A stretch of DNA of 64,000 nucleotides from Rotaria macrura. Taxonomy: Eukaryota > Rotifera > Eurotatoria > Philodinida > Philodinidae. Positions 37,535-50,467 of the stretch are shown here, piece by piece; position 1 is the first letter of the stretch, and each line of letters begins with the position of its first letter. The stretch lies in the NCBI GenBank assembly GCA_900239685.1, contig OENT01000484.1, positions 1 through 64,000 of the forward strand. Reading direction: 5' to 3'. The notes below the pieces were generated by a model. That model did not search any database. It was not told the origin of the DNA and saw only the letters and a list, made by a program, of their open reading frames with translations. The position numbers and the translations under genes are program-made.

Positions 37535-38515
37535 GGATTATGAAAATTCCTTATGTACATATGCTGAAAGAGGATCGCTTTCAATTAGCCTAAACGCTGA
37601 ATGTGGATCGCACACCTGTTTACAATGAGAGCAGATAGAAACTAGTCATTAATATTCTACAAAATAGAAGTAAAAATGCTGCAGGTCCATCTTTAGGAAT
37701 CACAAAAATAGTTGTGGTCATTGAAGGGTTGGTGCACATGCAATGTTTATTGTATGCCAACTGACTGTCACCACAATGGACATAATCTTCTGTCGAATTC
37801 TTGACGAGAGCCTCGTATGAAATCAAACCACAATAATTGAATGAACCTTAGTAACAGGATTGAGATTTCAATCTCTATCGAATTCGTTAAAATCTTGAGA
37901 GAATCTTCTGTTATTCCTGTAAATATCCTGAACAGGATCAAATTGCGAATCTTTGGCTGATTGTGCAGTCATGATTTAGAAAAAAATCTGGGTAAGAGTG
38001 TCTGGATATCTTGGTCAAGCTCCTATAAAAAAACTAGAAGCAAGAATTTTCAAAAACAGAGACAGAATCACGGTGAAGATTTGGAAAGATCCAGGTTTCG
38101 GTCAGATCCTTTCAGGATTTATCAAGATTTGAGGAGGTTGGAGACTGAACATTTTGAATAATGCTCGAAAAAGCCGGTGTTCAATAATTGCTGCTTCTTT
38201 CGAAAGCACAAAGAGCTCTTCATTAATTTCAGCTTGAGATTTTAACTTAAAGAAGGAAAAGACGGACGGATTATTCTTTGAGAGGTTGTTCTTTTTTAAA
38301 CATTTGACTCGATCTAAACTTAGATTCATTCCATGTGAGAGATGAACTCATGCATTCATGCGTCGAAAAATCTTGCATTATGTAATATAACTATATAAGA
38401 CTGTAGAAATGCAATCTTTTATTTCATTGAAAATCGTAAGTCAGACATCACTATTGTCACAATTTAGTGCAATTTTATAAGTTAGATGAGACATCATCGA
38501 TTTGGAAGCCTAATA
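37535..38515. other. Convergent intergenic stretch, 3' of the TRPM gene
   Basis: No gene is seen. It separates the 3' ends of the plus-strand stalked gene and the minus-strand TRPM gene and should contain the TRPM 3' untranslated region. Confidence 0.5.
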
Positions 38516-41500
38516 TTAATGATGAAATTCATCATTTTTCGATGCTGAAACAGTAAAGTCAATGTCTTCATCGTGTAATTGCGCTTCGTGATATTTGATT
38601 TTGCCAATGATTGATTTCCAATAGTCCTTGGCAATACTATTCGCACGCAAGATATTGTCGTTTTCGTCGAATCGATGGTAAATTGAATTGCCAAAATAAG
38701 AAATTTGTTTCTGTGGCATGACGTCTTCTCCACTTGATAAGCTGTACTTTCTAGCTTGTTTTCGTTCTAGAAAAAAATCATGTTATACCGCAAGGATGAA
38801 TGCAAGTTGAATACGAACTTGAGAGTTTCCCACTTGGTTCGGCCATTTCTAATTCACTTTGGGCTCTTCCTTCAATGGAAAAGCTATTCTTTTCTTTGGA
38901 AAACAGATACTTGACTTAACTTACCTTCATTTGGTTTTTCAACTATGAAGCTAAAAGCTGCTCCTTGAGTCGGATAACTATCAAATTTGATTGGTTGATG
39001 TTTTTTGATTTTTTGAAAGTATTTTGTGTTGAGCGAGTATTCATTTCGATCTCTTGCGCAAACAGGAACTCCAGAACCGGATGAAAATTCAAGTGCTAAA
39101 AAGTCACCTTCATAACAATTCAGAGGACTATTGAAAGTCATTTGGCGCACTCCAGCGTTACTAGCATTACCATGCTGAAGTAGAGCAGAGCTACGAATCT
39201 GGAATGCCCTTGGGTCCTGCTTTACAGGAATTAAAACATGGGCTACAATTGGAGATTCTCCAATACGGTGTAATGGGCTGAACTGAATGGTAACGTTTCT
39301 TATAGTCCCGTGTGAAACCTGAATACGGTCTTTATAATTAAAAACCACCCTATTACATAGATTTGAATCAATGTCCAAAGTGTCGTCCACTTTATGAGTG
39401 CCATACTCTGTGCCAACAAAAAACAGTGAAAATACATTGACAGCATAATGAGAAAAGAAAAGGAAAATTCTTTTTACCTTGTTTCTTTAGTTTTTTTACA
39501 ATCTTTCTGACTAGTGGATAGAGTATGTAAGTAAGTACGTTTAACGGTGGTGGCAACGGTGATTTCTTACTATATTCCAATACTAATCGAAAACGGTGAT
39601 AACCATGAGTTTCGTGTGCATAGCGATCGATGTTTTGAATAGTGACACTAGAAAAGAATAATGAGTAATGCATTTTAGAAACCTATAGATTCATCTAATT
39701 CCCAATACTTGAAAAGGGCTATCAAGATATTGATTAATAAAATATTAGCGACACAAACAAAGACGATCGTTAGAATAAAGCTCATGACTCCATAAGCATC
39801 GTTTGAAACTACAAAAGAAAATCTCTAACGTAAAATCTCTCGAATGATTTAATTTGCTCACCATTTCCAGGTTTCCAGAATGGATTATCTTCATCATCTA
39901 ATTGTACTTCTCCATAAACTTTCCATACACCCCAATGAATAACCCCTCCGAGAATGTTCCAATCCCACAAACCGGTACCATTATCTAGCAAGGTATATTC
40001 ATGACGTAACGAACCATTCGTAGCATTGATCCACATTACTTGTTCTTTTGTATTGATTAATGAGAAGGTAATCACCGCGTACCCGGCAAGAAAAATCAAG
40101 ACAAAGCAAATGAAGAACAGTAGATCCACCATCTAAACATGTCAGAGCACGTTACTCCTGTACAGTCATTACTGACGGCATATTAAACTTACAGTGTTGA
40201 AAATCATCAGTAGTTTCGGGCCGAGTCCTTTAAATATGGCAAATATATGAAGTACCCGAATGTACCACAGGAATAAGGTGAGAGACATGAATATTCTAAA
40301 AACCATAGTAAAACAATTATAAGATTAATGTTTCCTATTAACAAGGATACATTCAGATGTGTCTGAAGATGTTTGAATTTAAACTGTCTCTACAAGAAGG
40401 CTTTTTAAAAACTATAAATATCCTAAAAGAGTTCATTCCCGTTGTCTGTTGATCAGAATTCATTGTCATACTATTTATTTTTCGCCTGTTCCAGAATTAT
40501 CAACGGAAAAAGATGAATTAATCAACTTTCAATTTTAAATGTTGACCGCCCAGAGGTCTCATTGATATATTCTTATAAATAGTTGTTTTACGTAATTCTC
40601 AGGAAGATGTTCTCTGAGGTGTGTAGAATCTAAGAAAAGGATTTTCAGATCTACAAAAGCTTTTAAGGTTCTTCCCGTGTACCAAAAGGAAGAACCTTTC
40701 AAGATTTCGTAGATATGAAAACTTGTTGTTTAGGTTCAATGCCCTTCAGAGAATAATTTCGTACGGGAGGGAGGTCATGGGAAACCTCTTTTTTTATAGT
40801 GCTGTACGATAATGTGCAAGTATTGGTCAAGTCACATGTTTTCCTTTTCGAGGTATGAAGTTTTCAAATGAAATCTTTCCTGTCTCAGGTGTTTGATTGA
40901 TGACTATCTCCGGAAATTCAAAATTTCCATAAGGGAGAACGTGATTTCGCTTAAATTTGCAGAATTTTATGATGATAATTTGACTTTTGTGTTAGTTATA
41001 CGTCACGCTGAAAATTCATGATTTGATTTTTCTGTCGATTACCATTGATGAAGTGAAACTTTAGCAATACACTATTATAACACCTTGACAAATAAATCGT
41101 GAGAACGAATCATTTGAGGTTTTTGCTAGTTTTATCAATGTAAACGACACACGACAAACGTGATTGTACATATCGTGACGTTTCCTCGTTAAAAATTTGG
41201 ATGTATCTTACTTTGAAGCAACAAATACTGGCTCAAGAACAATGAATCGAGTAAGAAAACCAGTGAGATAGAACACAATTGCGAACATGTCCAAGATGTT
41301 CCACTTGTCTTCTAAGAAATAACTGCGAACAATATGCTGATTATGAAATTCACTTTCTTCTTTGCAGTGTCGGTAGAACTGAGTACAAAGGAAGACGAGC
41401 AAATATTTGAGATAAAAAACTAGGGGTATCTACTTACTTCGACACCTTCTTCAATAATCAAGCTCCAAATCAAAATATGAACGAAGATTTCTGTAATTGG

Positions 41501-44500
41501 TATCATCAAATTTTCTTTGCCATTTCTGACGCCACCATTGTTATTCAGTGGAAAGTAGTCAACGAGCAGAACAAAACTGAACAACAGTAAAAAACAAACA
41601 TAGAATACCTAGAAAGACGCAGTCCAGTGCAAAGTACAAAAATCAAAGTAGTCACTTACTATATTATAATATAAGCGAATAATTGGTCTTGTATAGAAAC
41701 GTTTGAACTGTCGAAAAATCTCACTGATTTTTCCAAGATAGTTTTTCTTGGATCCCGATTGACTGCAACACAGAGATATACGTTTATAGAGTATCGATTT
41801 TCATATCAGCTTACGTCTCTGGCAGTTGATCTTCAACAACTAGCAATTTGTAAATGGGTGGTATAAATATCAACAGTGGAATAATGCACACAATAAATCG
41901 CTGTAAATAGAGAACAAAGATAATGAATGTATCCAACTGATTTACAAACACTTCACTGCATTCTTTTGACGAATTTATAAAGATTAGCAATTGTTTGGAA
42001 ATTAAAATCCTCATAAACATAACTTCATACTATTTACTATTAATTAATGCTATGTAACATCTTAATCGAATCAAAGCCAAAAACGTTTGTGATATGCGTC
42101 GAATGGCAGTCTGTCATTAAGGGTATTTCTTAAGATGAAAAATATGATTTATTTATCAAGCTTATAGAATCGTCGCTATTTATCGGAAAAGCTGATACTA
42201 TAACCTAATGAGCATTAACTCTTTCAAAGGCATCATTACTTTAAGAAAAACCTTTGGCCAATCGTGGGATACTTCTATTCTATACTGTCAGTTATATTTC
42301 ATAGTCGAAAGGACTAGAGGTTTTTTTTTCGCTATCATATTGAAATTAGAATTTGATCCCAATCTCATTCAATTTGAATAAGCGCAATAATTCTGCTTAG
42401 CCTAGTTTGCAATTGCAAGTATTCTTTGTATTTCTCTGTTGGAAGTATCATTGCTATTCCTAGCATTCATATTTATTTATAATAAGCTTAACCAAAATTT
42501 CTTGAATGTTTTCTATTGACACATTTTAAGAACTCGAGCAATTATTCACATCCGGTGATCCGATTGAAAATGTGACACTTTCTCAGTATACTTTCATATT
42601 GATGAAACATCCATGAAAAATAAAGCGAATTCTATCCCAAGAAGCTTTTCACTAACAAAGAGTAATGCATTCAATTTTTCTTCCAAAGAGAATGATGATA
42701 TGTGTCAAGAAATCATAATGAATTCGACAAAAATAATGGACATACTCAACAATGACAGATTCTATTATGCTAATTGTCAACACAGTGCGTGATATACATA
42801 GTAATAAATGTTATCGAGTTGAAAGGAAACCAAAAATAAATTATTAATCATGATTTCGAGCACTCAAATGTTAGGAGAATATTTACGGTTTTCAATCAAT
42901 AGAAAAGGAATCGATGAAAATTCAATGAATAGCTTTGAATGAAAATAGTTATTTACCCTTAGCAAAAACTACTTCCGCACCATTAAGGTATTCTAAATAC
43001 ATAAGTCCTTGACCAAAACCGAACGCTTCTGTTTGAGATATTTAGGCATTAAAACTGCCGAACAAAAGTGCACCTCCGAAAAATATGTGCATTGAACAGT
43101 TCGAAGAATCGATTTACCACGATGAGATTCTTTTGTGCCTAAAATTGTATATTGTCTTATGCAAGATACCACATAGAAAATGCCGAAATTTCAGTGTCAA
43201 ATCCCTAATTTGGTTTTCTATACATCACTTGCCATCAATGAAAGTTGTCAAAAACGTTCTTACATAAAGGGCGAGGGATGTTTTCTGGCTAAATCGGCCC
43301 AGAAAGAAAGCGAGGGTAGTCTAAGCTAAGATTTTCAGCAATTCTATAGCTTAAAATTAGTAGTTAGTCCTGCAAGTTTCAGCATGATCGGTTGAATTTT
43401 TTCTTCACTTTGATACTCTGTCAAGAGGTCCCTTTTCGTAATTATCAAGATGAAAGAATTAATCTACCAGTAATTTTTAAATTTCCAATGTATGTCCTTT
43501 CAATGTGATGATGTCTTTCGTTCCATGTATCGTTTAATTTTCCGAAAATCGCCCTAGTCGAACATCTTGTAAGCAAGATGTTAGCCAAGATCTTGTGTGC
43601 AGATAAGTGAACAGATATTGAAAATTTAGGTACAAGATAATCGTATTGTATCAAGATTTGACTACAGATCTTAGGTACATATCCATAAGATCTTGAATAC
43701 ATGATTAGCTAAAACGTAAAACGTGTTGTAATTTGCTACACAATATATCACGCATTTTGAAAGCATGGTTCGAAGCTACCATACTGTTCATCTTTAATTT
43801 TTTTTCTGTAAAAGCATATTATGCCACCTTTTCAATTTATTTCCATTTATTTGTTCCTATTTTGAATAACTTAAGAAAGTCAGATCATGGGATCTGACCG
43901 GTTTTGAGTTTCTTCGATCTCTATCAGACCACTTCAGGGTAGTCCTCTTTCGATTATCGATCGAGATCACCATATTCTCGTATAATCAATAATCGAGAAA
44001 TAGTTTTGAAAAAAAATATTTTGAAAATTAATGTTTCATACGTTCAATTATGTTTTGTTTATATACAACTGTGTATGCATAACAGAAGGGTGAATGACTA
44101 CTAGTCAGCATGTACATACACGAATGATGTCGCTTTTTGTTTTACTCAAGATCTTATGACAAGATATTATACTAAGCGATTTCTTTTCCATGATCTTGCC
44201 CAGATCTTAGGTACAGATTATTATCTGATACAACCAAGATATGTAAGTTACATGCAAATTATCTTTTCAAGATCTTGATAAGATTTTGCTTACAAGATGT
44301 TCGACTAGGGTGGCTATTAAAAACTAGGCCATCCTGCTTTGGAGAAAAAGATTGACACGTTAAAGAAATAATTATCTGAGAAACAATGTGAAAGGAAAGT
44401 CTGACAGCAATGATGATTCAATCAAATTTTTTTGAGGTTCAAATGTTCTCATTTTCCATAAACGATAAAAGCTGATGAACACGAATGGCATAAAAATATT

Positions 44501-47500
44501 CATTCTATACATCTGTTTGATCCCTTGGGCAGTCACTTCCTATGAATAACATAACAGAGCATCGATGAAAATAAAATGAACACGAATTTGAAAGAGGATA
44601 GAAGCTTCTCAAAATCGTTCACTTTATTTTCTTTGAGAGAATTCCATGGTGTTATTCGTTCCTTTTCATTATAATATAGAAGGAAATCTACTATAGAAAA
44701 GATAAGGACATTCTCATGAAACAACACATTCAAAATCACGAAACATCAAAAGAGTAATACAATTTACACTACTCTTCTTCATTTCACAACTTTCATTCTA
44801 TGAATCTCAGCAACGTACTTGGAGGGCTGCGCAAATACAAATACAAAATATACTCTGAAACTGACACCCCCCCCCCCAAACCTAGAATCACTTATGAAAT
44901 ATTATCAGGTACTGGGAGAATAAACCTAAAATCACTTACCTTTTACTCTCATGTATTATCATGTACTGGGTCAAAAAACCTAGAATCACTTACCTAGTAC
45001 TCTCATTTGTATTGTCATGCATTATCATGTACTGGGTCAAGAAACCTAGAATCACTTAGTTTGTAAATACATGAGAGTACAAGGTAAGTGATTTTAGGTT
45101 TGTTCTCCCAGTACCTGATAATATTTCGTAAGTGATTCTAGGTTTTGGGGTTATGGAAGTTTCAGAGTACATTTTCTATTCGTATTTGCGCAGCTATGCA
45201 TTCTTGCTGCTCACAGGCATAGTATAAGGGGGCTTTCTTGAACATATAGTTTTGGAATCTGTTGTCGACTCATATTTTGAATATTTATTTTCGGACTTTA
45301 GAAATCATTTTTAAACGGCGATGAATGTACTGATATTCAACCAAGAACCTTTTTCCTCATTTATTAGAGGACCTAGCTGAATCTGCCAAAACGTTCGATC
45401 AGAGGATCATGAATTTGCCCTCTTTCTAGTTTCGTTTACTTAAAAGAACTCTTAACTATGTAGTCTCGGTTAATGTATTAGCTCGTTCAATATAGAGAAA
45501 ATGTAGATGCGATGTCCAGTACGAATAATAAAATCTGGTATTTTATCGTGTCTAGAGCAGGGAGTATTTTACTTAACGCAAGATAGAGTTGTTTGAGTCA
45601 CTTAAAAACAATTCAAAGAATTTTCTTCTTTCATCTTGATAAGGTCAAGTTCTTGAATGCCATTACTATCAGATCGTTTTACATTCTATCTCAAAGGTCA
45701 GAAATTTTTATTTCCTTTGACAATGAATCGCACAACATCAATTTCAACAAGATTCATTTCATCATAGCAAGTTAAAAAACGTGGATATTAAATCTGTGCA
45801 ACAAATTTATCATGAGTAAAGAACTTGAAGAAAATTCATACTGACCAGCCACCACAACGATATATCGTTGTACAGATGTGCCTGAAGATGACCGTACCAT
45901 TTGTAATCGAGATAACGTTGTACGGTTTTCGTTGCAAGAAATACACGACTGTCGATCATTTTAGCTACATCCAATGGACTATAATTATCGTGAGAGGCTG
46001 ATTTCACATTGAGAATATCCAGGGCGAATCGCTCATCCTCTGCGAAACATATATCTATGATGTTTGATGCATGTTGAGCGAATTCTCTGAAGGAAATAGT
46101 ATTATACTGAGAAACAAAGTATGAGTAAAGCGAACTTACCTTTCTCTTTGTCTGTACTGCAGTCTTTTTTCATGCTGCAGAGTGATTTCCGCAGCTTTAT
46201 GATAAATTTTACTGGCAAAAAGTGCCGATGTGATGGAGTTCTAAGATTAATTTTATGTTTCAGAGAATCTTAAATACAATATACTGCCTTACAATCGATT
46301 GCGAACACAGATAAGTGGCCATCTTATGACGATTAGCAAAAACTGACCAAAGGAAAAAGTCGTCGAGGAAGTCTTCGACAAAGAATTAAATTCTTTGGAG
46401 GAAGAAAAAGCAACAGTGGCTTACCAGGCAAGGGATTGACTATAAAACTGATATTCACACCTTTACTTTTTTCCTTCGTGAATTTTATCTCTTCACCAGC
46501 CCTGCTATCAAATGTCAACTGTCCAGAGTATCCATTTTTGCCATTCAATTTAACACGAGAGCAGGTTTCTCCAATAAATGCAAAAGCAAGGTATTGCCCA
46601 CCAGTTACGTATAATGTTGCTTTATCTCGGAAACTGTAATCCACAAGACGATTAGTTCTATGAAACTCTTGAAGAGGCTCAGCTTTACGAACCAACACGA
46701 ATACACCGGGTTTGTTCGTAAGGGATACGAGCCAGCAAATAGGTACAGGAAGAGAAGCATCTGACGAGTGTCTATCGTATTCAATCGATATCGAATCAAT
46801 CAGACCGCTTTCTTGAATCATGTCACCATCATTGAACACGCAGGTGAGTGCTTTAATAGAAACTCTGCTGGATACTCCATCATTATGATAGTGACTCTCT
46901 TGGCTTGCAGATGGATCATCTAAAGCAATAGTTTATCCTGTGTTCAGCCACAATGAATGGAACTTCACTTACTACTTTTTATATTGTACTACAGTAGTTC
47001 ATTGCAAATTGTAAAAGACATTCAATGATGATTTCTTATTAAGAGAATGATCAAACTTACAAAGGAGCTTTTTGAATTGAGAGTCGATCTATAAAAAGAA
47101 TCAAATTGTTGAAGTGTCCATAAACCAGACTCGTTGTGTATATCAGTTTCGGAATAGTTTTCTGGAAGTGGCAAAGACGCTTTCTAAAACCTAGCAGTAA
47201 AGTGAGAACCATGTTATCAACAAGTTGACTCACAAAATCTATATCATGATAGAGCTTCTCTAATTGCATCGTAGTTCGCAGTCGATTGAATGAAGCTCCT
47301 TGTTCCATCAATAAATCAGCAAAATGAACCTTATTTGCTGATATTGCGCACGCTAGCGCTTCATCGAGTTGTTCATCCTAGATGAATGATCAAACTTTAG
47401 AAAAAGATCAGTTCAACCATAACTACCCACCGTCCATTTAAAGTTATTCTGATCAGTGAATAAACTTGGTTGAATACGACTAGTGTTATTCCAACCCATG

Positions 47501-50467
47501 GCTAATTTGAATTCTTGAAATTGCCTACCATCTTCCGATCGAATCATACTTGTTGCTAATAAGCAAAGTATGATTCAGATTAAAAAAAGAACAAAATAGC
47601 TAGTTCAATACCATTGAGCAAAGCATTAAAGATGATCTCGTCTAGTTTGACTCCGACTTGTTCATTTCTAAATTGAATTATCCAGATGAGTTTATACCCG
47701 CTCTCTGACTTCAGCACATTGAGAAACTTTTCTTTATCGGATATACTGATGGAATCAAGTTGACTTTCATTTTGCACTTGTTGTTTACTAGTCAATAGCC
47801 ATTGCATTATTTTGAAAAACAGTCAACAAGATATGCTTACAATGTTTTTAAGTTATTTCTTTGCGCTTCTGTGTAGATATCATCTGAACGATATACTTGA
47901 GGATTCATTAAGTTCGTGCCATAGAGAGATCTATACCAGTAAGCCAACTTATTAACAGGTCGATCAGAATCCTATAATAAGAGTAAATTAGAATTATTGA
48001 CATAAAAAGTCTAATTACCTCGATCAAAATGACAGGTATTTTATTTGCGAGTGCAGAGCATACTGCCGCAATGGATGAAGCATCGTCGTCGACCACTATT
48101 TGTATCATCGGTATTTTAAATGCTTAAAAAACATAGAAATACTATTTGAAACGTCAAATTAATTAAAAGAAGATCTCACTCTCTTTTATTTGATGTTCAA
48201 TTTCTGCTCGCAAGGTAACCGTAGGATCTACTTGATAGGAAGAAGTTTGACTATTTGCAGAATTCATCTCTATATTGTCCAGTAGTACGAAATGCGTGTG
48301 ATTCGGATCGAGTAGAAGTACATCATTTTCACTATTAGGCATGACTGAGGGATTGCGATATATCTTTTTCACTTCTTTATAATAGATCTTATTCTGTGGT
48401 GTCGAAGGGTTTTTGATTGCAATATCGTGAATTGCTGGTTGACTGTTGAAAGAAATTGCCATATGACGAGTAGTTGTTGGCCTTCGACCTGGTTCTAAGA
48501 TATGCGATGACCTATTTTCCAGTGGCATTATTTCTAGTTGTTTTTCGCTAAGATCCTCATAATCTAAAGGAAGATATCAGAAGTTAAATGTGAACAAAAC
48601 CTATTAAAGTAGCGAATTAACCATTGGTGTTTTTCCAGTTGGCAATCCCAATGCACTGAATTTTCGATTTCATTTTGCTCTTTCTGTAGCGACATTTATC
48701 TACCGCATCGCCTACCTCTTTGACCACTCCTGCATTAATACCTCCTGTAATAATCCAGGCATCTATCCTCAAAAAGAAAACAAATCGCCTGAATTTTTGA
48801 ATTCATTAACGAAGATTAACGTCACTATCTTTTTACTGAATGTCAAATAAAGTATATAGAAGAACTGTACCCGTAGTAGCAGCCGCTGCAGCAAGCCCAC
48901 GTTGGAAATCGTCCCGCATACGAGAGTTGAACCACTTGAAACGCTGTGCTCTTCCCATCACGGAGATGACTAAATTGGGTTTCGGTAAATCCCAAGCCTT
49001 TTCCATGAGTTCAACGATTAATTTCGCCGTTGAATTGTGTGTGAGTGGGCCACTAGGAAAACTAGTGGATCTCATATATTCTTCTCGTGTAAATCCATTC
49101 TGGCCATTTCTCAGTTCTTTTGATAACGATGGAATGAATGGCACCCGCGCATACTATAAAATCCGAAGTGAAACATATCGAGATATTTCTCATCATCTTA
49201 CTTGAGATTCACGACCATTTATGGCAAACACTATTTTTCCGAAGTCTTTTATACTAATTTAAAAATTTTTAAGTTTAAATGACAACATAGCTAATCGCAC
49301 TGATTATTGACTTACCGAAAATCTTTTCTATCACTAGTTTCTTGGTCTGTAAATAAAGATAGATCAACAATTGTAACTTTGAAAATTATTCGTCGTAAAC
49401 CCTCTCGCGTACAAATCTTTCATGCATCGATTGCACTAGACAATTTCAGCAAACACATCTTACACTGACACTTACCTAGTCTTAACACTCTTTTGCCATT
49501 GTAAGTTTGATTGATGTACTAAATAATCATAAATCATCTGATTGTAAAAAATTCATTTGCCGACCACATGTATGAATGACTTTGAATATGAAGATATCTA
49601 TTAATCAAACGCTTATCCTTCTATAAATGCATCGAGATGATTATGAACACCTTTTTAATCACTAGCAATATTATATAGAACAAGGATAGGAGAACACGTT
49701 GATTTTCACTCTTTTTAATATAATGAATAACAGTTTTTCAGTCTATTTCAAAGGTGATTGTGTGAATGAAGGATTCCTCAAAGCACTTCTACACCCACAT
49801 CCTCATATGACAAGTATGGAAAATAAATCTCTTTTTAAAAATGATCTCCGAAAAAATAATGCGAAACTTCTTAATCGACACTATCGAGTAACTGTTTCTA
49901 GCTATTTGAAAGTTCGAGTCATACGCTAGAATGTTCTAGAACTTTTCAATACTTAGTATTTTCATTCGATGTCTTTCACATCGTTGCTAATGTATGTATC
50001 AGAACTCGACATCACTACATTATTTAAGATGAGGAAAAACCGATGAGTTAGAAAATTGAGATTTGAAACTTACACTAGCTATTCCCGTAGAAATTATAGG
50101 TAGTAGCTGTCACTAAAATGAATGCAGAATCCGAAAAATATTTTCTAGTAAAAACTTCAGAACAATGTAATATAAATAGCTTGCAATTACAATGAGCGGA
50201 GCTAAGTTTTGATTGAATTCATTTCTATATCTTTCAATATGGCAAAACTAATCAACATAGACAATCATTTTTATTTAGATAATATGAGTAGGCGAATAAG
50301 CTATCAACAGATGGATGTCTATGTTTCTTAAGGCTATGGAAAAAATGTGAACTTCTGCTTGAAACTTATCCACTCAGTTTCATAGTGTGTTCGGCATTTT
50401 CTAATAAGCTTTCTAGATTAGAAGAAAAATATACCTTTTCTACTTCACTTGAAGTCGTTTTACTCAT
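38516..50467 (-). CDS. TRPM-type cation channel with two extra beta-rich domains
   Basis: On the minus strand 28 exons join in phase from 50106 down to the TAA at 38516, giving about 1519 residues; a further first exon 50435-50467 (MSKTTSSEVEK) would supply a start in phase. N-terminal TRPM homology region: KAWDLPKPNLVISVMG, then WIITGGINAGVVKEVGDAV and LDPNHTHFVLLD, then IPVILIE. An ankyrin-like block follows (DEALACAISANKVHFADLLM). After an inserted domain comes FANRHKMATYL and FLATKTVQRYLDYKWYG before S1. Helices: S1 from about residue 903, S2 about 966, S3 about 1030 (DKWNILDMFAIVFYLTG), S4 about 1080 (LWYIRVLHIFAIFKGLGPK), S5 about 1115, S6 about 1210. The pore reads VWKVYGEVQLDDED; the acidic YGE filter resembles FGE of TRPM6/7. 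A TRP-type helix (YHRFRLVLEYSKKSPLPPPL) leads into a second inserted domain and a short tail; there is no kinase or Nudix domain. Longest intron 41901-45845. The core is certain; the 5' end is tentative. Confidence 0.93.
38925..39389 (-). other. TRPM exon 27: second inserted beta-rich domain
   Basis: One exon of about 155 codons (phase 1 in, phase 1 out) lies between the TRP helix exon and the terminal exon. It reads as alternating hydrophobic strands, including VVFNYKDRIQVSHGTIRNVT, then IVAHVLIPV, YEGDFLALEFSSGSGVPVCA and a closing GAAFSFIVEKP. Its strand pattern and landmark residues parallel the N-terminal inserted domain (46425-46919). The even phase at both borders means it could be gained or skipped without a frameshift. 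It should face the cytoplasm. Confidence 0.75.
40605..40763. repeat. Foldback in a TRPM intron
   Basis: It is centred on a perfect 11-bp stem, AAGGTTCTTCC (40665) against GGAAGAACCTT (ending 40698). Outer arms ATCTACAAAAGCTTTTAAGG and its imperfect inverse extend the pairing. The loop CGTGTACC and the GGTTCT.CCCGTGTACC block also occur at the end of the 31957-32220 foldback, so the two are probably related. Confidence 0.5.
43552..44310. mobile_element. MITE with CCCTAGTCGAACATC ends and AAGATCTT words (759 bp)
   Basis: The first 25 bases, CCCTAGTCGAACATCTTGTA and then AGCAA, are exactly inverted at the right end. Inside, the palindromic word CAAGATCTTG or AAGATCTT and variants recur near both ends in both orientations. 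The centre is AT-rich and non-coding. No clear target duplication is seen. It sits in the large TRPM intron. Confidence 0.82.
44826..45194. mobile_element. Foldback element with GCTGCGCAAATAC ends (369 bp)
   Basis: GCTGCGCAAATAC at 44826-44838 is exactly inverted at 45182-45194. The inner arms also pair, for example AAACCTAGAATCACTTA and its inverse, and the ATTATCAGGTACTGGGAGAA block and its inverse. The loop holds two to three direct repeats of about 65 bp that contain AATCACTTACCT and TATCATGTACTGGGTCA. A run of ten C interrupts the left arm. It lies in the large TRPM intron. Confidence 0.85.
46425..46919 (-). other. TRPM exon 15: first inserted beta-rich domain
   Basis: One 495-base exon (phase 1 in and out) encodes about 165 residues, placed between the ankyrin-like block and the FANRHKMATYL block. 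Strands include CVFNDGDMIQESGLIDSISI, PICWLVSLTN, GVFVLVRKAEPL, ATLYVTGGQYLAFAFIGETC and a closing VNISFIVNPLP. In vertebrate TRPMs I know this position is a variable helical linker, not a beta domain. It is preceded by a 16-base micro-exon at 46973-46988. Confidence 0.75.

Larger units (their letters stand above)
41901..45845. other. 3.9-kb TRPM intron between pre-S1 and S1 exons
   Basis: The flanking exons end TGGTGGCTG|gtcagt and resume ttacag|CGATTT in phase 0, giving WWL-RFIVCIIPLLIF across the junction. The other TRPM introns are mostly 40-150 bp (one of 916 bp), so this one has been inflated. It contains the elements at 43552-44310 and 44826-45194 and otherwise unannotatable AT-rich DNA. 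No separate gene is seen inside. Confidence 0.85.

Noticed and set aside
42000-45800. A separate gene nested in the TRPM intron
   Set aside because: All frames are short, and two foldback elements explain the non-random structure.
48840-49205. 121-residue plus-strand ORF
   Set aside because: It is antisense to TRPM exon 49153-48871, which encodes conserved TRPM residues.
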